A stretch of DNA of 64,000 bases from Candidatus Fredericiella danica (GTDB lineage Bacteria; Chloroflexota; Anaerolineae; Caldilineales; Caldilineaceae): NCBI GenBank assembly GCA_016713335.1, contig JADJPH010000008.1, positions 62,001 to 126,000 on the forward strand. Reading direction: 5' to 3'. This document shows positions 60,775 to 64,000 of this stretch, in pieces; position 1 is the first letter of the stretch; each line of letters starts with the position of its first letter. The notes beneath the pieces are model-generated. The model saw only the letters and a list, made by a program, of their open reading frames with translations. It searched no databases and had not been told where the DNA came from. The translations under genes were made by a program, and so were the position numbers.

Positions 60775-60854
60775 TGTCGTCCCATCCACTTCCCATGATT
60801 TCAACTACGAACCATGATTCGAGTTCCGTTCGCCAGATACTCAGATCCTGAGCG

Positions 60855-62066
60855 CTATTCGTACCGCAGCGCCTCAATCGGGTCGAGTCGCGTGGCGCGC
60901 AGCGCCGGATAAAGCCCAAAAATAAAACCGGTGGCGGTGCTCACACCCAGCGCCAATGCCAGCGCCTCACCACTGATGATGATCTCAAAAGGCATGGCCG
61001 GGAACAGGCCGACCAATCCGCCAAGTCCATAGCTGATGCTCGCACCGATGGCCCCACCCAGCAGGCAGAGCACCAGCGCCTCAATCAGGAACTGCAACAA
61101 GATATCGCGATCGCGCGCACCCACTGCTCGCCGTAACCCGATCTCCTTTGTGCGCTCCGTAACGGCCACCAACATGATGTTCATGATGCCGATCCCGCCG
61201 ACCAACAGGCTGACCGCGCCGATGCTGCCGAAAAAGATGCTCAGGGTGGTGGTCACACTGCCGGCAATGTCGAGCAGGCTCGCCTGATTGAAGATACTGA
61301 AGTCATTGTCATCGTCCGCATTGAGGGCATGGCGAAGGCGCAATGTCTCCTCCACCCGCTTCTCAGCGGTGTCCATCAGGGTGCTGTCACCGACTGCGAT
61401 GCTCAGCCCCGTCAGCGTGAGATCACCGCGGTAGCGTGGTGCGGCGAACAACCTCCCTTGCACCGTCGACAGCGGCGCAAAAACCCGGCTATCGTTGCTG
61501 CCAAAGCCGGCGCCACCGCTCTCCTTCAACACACCGATCACGGTCATCGGTTGATTGCCGATCCGGAACTGGCGACCGACTGCATCGCTACTGCCAAAGA
61601 GGTCCTGCGCCAATGTCGCACCCAATACGGCGACCGTCGCCTGTGACTCTACTTCGGCTGCCGTGAAGAAGCTCCCCTGCGCCACTTCCAGGTTGCGCAC
61701 CACCGCATATTCGGGCGATGCGCCGACAATCTGGGCGGATTCGTTGTTTTCACCGGCAGCCACCGCCGCCTGGGCCGTGTATTCAGGCACAACACTATCA
61801 ATTTCAGGATGCAACTGCCGGTCCTCCAGCATGGCAGCGTCGCCAAGGGTTAACGTATTGGCGCCGTTCATAGCCGTCACGGTCAGCAGGTTGGTGCCCT
61901 GGCTTTCGATGTCGGCCGTAATACTGGCGGACGCACCGGCGCCAATGCCCAGGGTGATCAGCACTGCCGCCACGCCGATAATGACGCCCAGCATGGTCAG
62001 CAGCGACCGCATCTTATTGGCGAGAATGCTCTGGAGGGAGAGCCAACCATATCGAAACAGCGTCAT
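60855..62066 (-). CDS. MacB/FtsX-family ABC transporter permease
   Basis: A 403-residue permease: N-terminal helix with SILANKMRSLLTMLGVIIGV, a large MacB_PCD periplasmic domain (about residues 40-240), then three C-terminal helices including GSIGAVSLLVGGIGIMNIML, VTERTKEIGLRRAVGARDRD and RATRLDPIEALRYE at the end. It works with the next gene's ATPase and the preceding adaptor to move substrates such as lipoproteins, peptides or drugs. The start overlaps the ATPase stop by 3 bases. Confidence 0.94.
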   Translation of the reverse strand: MTLFRYGWLSLQSILANKMRSLLTMLGVIIGVAAVLITLGIGAGASASITADIESQGTNLLTVTAMNGANTLTLGDAAMLEDRQLHPEIDSVVPEYTAQAAVAAGENNESAQIVGASPEYAVVRNLEVAQGSFFTAAEVESQATVAVLGATLAQDLFGSSDAVGRQFRIGNQPMTVIGVLKESGGAGFGSNDSRVFAPLSTVQGRLFAAPRYRGDLTLTGLSIAVGDSTLMDTAEKRVEETLRLRHALNADDDNDFSIFNQASLLDIAGSVTTTLSIFFGSIGAVSLLVGGIGIMNIMLVAVTERTKEIGLRRAVGARDRDILLQFLIEALVLCLLGGAIGASISYGLGGLVGLFPAMPFEIIISGEALALALGVSTATGFIFGLYPALRATRLDPIEALRYE

Positions 62067-62806
62067 TGCGCACCTGCTTTCGTGTCCTCGACAACTACGC
62101 CGTCGCTCAGTGTGATCTGCCGGCTGGCGTGGCGGGCGACATGGCCGTCGTGGGTCACGACGATCAGAGTCAGCCCCTGCTGGTTTAGGTCGTCAAAGAG
62201 CGCCATCACCTCGGCGCCGGTCTTTGAGTCGAGCGCACCGGTCGGTTCATCGGCCAGTATGATGCTCGGGTTCGTGACGAGAGCGCGTGCAATCGCAACG
62301 CGCTGTTGCTGGCCGCCCGACAATTCGTCCGGCCGGTGGTGGATACGTTTGCTTAGCCCCACCCGCTCAAGCGCCTCTCTGGCGCGCGCCGCCGCCGGCT
62401 GCCCGGTGACCCCGGCATAGAAAAGTGGCACTTCGACCTGACGCTGGGCCGAAGTCCTCGGCAACAGGTTAAAGCGCTGAAAGACGAAGCCGATCTCGCG
62501 GTTGCGCAACTGCGCCATACGGTCCCGACTCAAACTGTTGGCGTCGGCGCCGGCCAGGCGAAAAACGCCGCTGGTGGGCCGGTCGAGAAGACCGATGATG
62601 TTCATCAGCGTGCTTTTGCCGGAGCCGCTTGCCCCGACGATGGCCACGTATTCACCGCGCGCAATGGCGATCGAAATGCCGTCCAACGCCCGCACTTCTT
62701 CATCTCCCATCTTATAGACCTTGCTCAGCGCTTCCGCTTCAATCACCCACTTGCCCGGTTCTGCTGCACTGTTTGCGGATTCTGCTGGATATTCGAGTGC
62801 TTGCAT
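62063..62806 (-). CDS. MacB/LolD-family ABC transporter ATP-binding protein
   Basis: A 247-residue ATPase with VIEAEALSKVYKMGDEEVRA, Walker A GASGSGKSTLMNIIG, RNREIGFVFQRFNLLPRTSA (Q loop), signature LSGGQQQRVAIARAL, Walker B IILADEPTGALD and switch VVTHDGHVA. It energises the permease encoded next. The start at 62806 is preferred (CGGAGCAAG site); the open frame extends 29 codons farther without support. Confidence 0.94.
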   Translation of the reverse strand: MQALEYPAESANSAAEPGKWVIEAEALSKVYKMGDEEVRALDGISIAIARGEYVAIVGASGSGKSTLMNIIGLLDRPTSGVFRLAGADANSLSRDRMAQLRNREIGFVFQRFNLLPRTSAQRQVEVPLFYAGVTGQPAAARAREALERVGLSKRIHHRPDELSGGQQQRVAIARALVTNPSIILADEPTGALDSKTGAEVMALFDDLNQQGLTLIVVTHDGHVARHASRQITLSDGVVVEDTKAGAQ

Positions 62807-62994
62807 CAACACTTGCTCCGTTGTCAATCGATTCACATTCCACTGCGTCAAGCATAGAGCGAGATACGCTCCAGCAACAGTGGACCGCTTCATCGGTGGC
62901 TGTGAACTGCTTCACGATGGCATATGAGTGGACTCATGCTGCAGGCTGAGCCGCTGCACAGGCGTAGCCAGAATGGGCGTGCTATACTGCAGCC

Positions 62995-64000
62995 ATGCGA
63001 ACACCAAATTTCGATTTCGCAAAGCCGACCGGCCGTGATGCCGGTGAACTCGAACCCGGTCTGCTGCCCGTGCTCCGGATTGTCATTGGGTTACAGGCCG
63101 CAATCTGGGGTCTCCGCATGATCGGCGGGCTGATGCACCAGGCGAAGGAACCGCCTCTGACGTGGTGGTTTGTGTTTACATTGCCCCTGCTTTTTGCAGT
63201 TTTCTACCCGGGTCTCACAGAGCGGCTTGGGCATTGGTTTCTTCCCGTCACCCTTAGCTATGTACACTCCTGAGCCTCATTGCCCATGTCGTATCGCTTG
63301 ATTGGGTGCTGAAGCAGCCAGAACTTCGTCCATACTTCGCCAACACAACAATCGCGCTACCCTTCTTTGATGGTAGCTGGGCGCTGTTTATTATGCTGCT
63401 GATCCCATTGGTCTTCATCTCGTGGCAGTACGATTTCCGGCGTGGTTCTCTTCAGCGCCGGAGTTGCCGTTGCAGAAGTGATCCTGATCGGGGCGGTGTT
63501 TTACGTGAATCAATTGCCCGTCTGGCAGAACGCGCTCTCCGCAGTCGGGCAAGGCATCATCTTTGTGCTCATCGGCTACATCCTGACCCGCATGATGGAT
63601 GCACAACGCATACAACGGCGCGAACTTGCCGCCCATGCGGCCATGGTGGAGCAATTGACGATCAGCCGCGAACGCAACCGCATGGCACGCGAACTTCACG
63701 ATACACTGGCCCATTCGCTGAGCGCTGTGTCGGTCCAACTGGAGGCGGTCGACAGCGCACTCGACACGGCGCCTGATACGGCGCGCCTGCTGCTTACCAA
63801 AGATTGGCCCAGACGCGATCCGGTTTAACGGAAACCCGGCGCGCGATGCAATCACTGCGGGCTTCCCGCTTGAGGATCTGGGGCTTGCGTTGGCGATTGA
63901 GTCCCTGGCCGAATCGACCGCCCGGCGCGCCGGGCTTGCCGCCGAGATTCAGGTTGACGAGAACACGTTGTCATTGCCGCCGGCCATCGAACAGGGCGTC
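62995..64000 (+). CDS. NarL-type sensor histidine kinase, HisKA_3 (several frameshifts, cut by window edge)
   Basis: Membrane-bound sensor kinase that would phosphorylate a LuxR-type regulator. Several N-terminal helices are present: LLPVLRIVIGLQAAIWGLRM, WWFVFTLPLLFAVFYPGL, then in other frames LLSLIAHVVSLDWVLKQPEL and SWALFIMLLIPLVFISWQYD. A cytosolic HisKA_3 box reads ERNRMARELHDTLAHSLSAV with the phospho-His, and the LEDLGLALAIESLAESTARR segment follows. The frame changes near 63265, 63430, 63800 and 63875. The ATPase domain lies beyond the window. ATG 62995 is within the strand used. Confidence 0.75.

Overview
The window is bacterial, GC-rich chromosomal DNA, most likely from Chloroflexota (Caldilinea/Anaerolineae-like). 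This assignment is an inference from the style of the genes: lipoprotein solute-binding proteins with Ala/Pro-rich linkers after the lipobox, a Pro/Thr-rich SH3 plus beta-propeller secreted protein, a bacterial HerA ATPase, a two-ACT-domain SerB and a fused acyl-CoA-synthetase/GNAT protein. No rRNA gene, canonical tRNA or CRISPR array was found. No phylogenetic marker could be searched.

Layout. 1-2875 (minus) is the start of a sugar ABC operon: a binding protein, a hairpin, then a XylG-type ATPase cut by the window edge. 2905-5235 (minus) is a stand-alone CHAT-protease protein. 5321-12441 (plus) is an alaS / membrane protein / ruvX / mltG / lipoprotein operon behind a near-consensus promoter. 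12513-22952 holds a GT4 glycosyltransferase, a pyrimidine-nucleoside phosphorylase, an NAD-dependent epimerase, topA with a small PD-(D/E)XK-like gene, a VCBS/UnbV protein and serB. 23156-28542 is the most unusual stretch: a 44-bp palindrome in front of an AAA ATPase-nuclease, an unidentified promoter-to-terminator small RNA, a 140-nt tRNA-shaped RNA, three copies of a Y-RNA-like motif, and the Ro60 orthologue rsr followed by a DIP1984-family gene. 28831-36929 carries a peptide-type ABC transporter, a six-hairpin glycosidase and a sugar ABC transporter. 37186-42414 holds a PIG-L deacetylase, a GT4, a HAD hydrolase and a HerA pair. 42557-46717 has a VOC protein behind a LexA-like promoter and a 2-oxoacid dehydrogenase operon (E1alpha, E1beta, E2). 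46918-55981 runs through a Cys/Met PLP enzyme, galT, a methyltransferase, an M20 peptidase, a hybrid histidine kinase and a Pat-like protein. 56056-62806 (mostly minus) contains the SH3/propeller protein and a MacAB-like export system. The right edge is a broken NarL-type sensor kinase.

How genes work together. The Ro60 protein and the adjacent Y-like RNAs are expected to form one RNA-protein complex of the kind used in RNA quality control; one RNA imitates a tRNA outside the anticodon loop. Sugar uptake and use is a recurrent theme (three ABC systems, glycosidase, GalT, two GT4s). Several ABC operons carry a strong hairpin between the binding-protein gene and the next gene, which would favour excess binding protein.

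Sequence quality. From about 16 kb onward many clearly homologous genes are broken by single-base indels, plus two in-frame stop codons and a 24-G homopolymer. The genes before 16 kb look intact. I treat most breaks as probable sequence errors, mark them in each entry, and give coordinates of the whole reconstructed gene.
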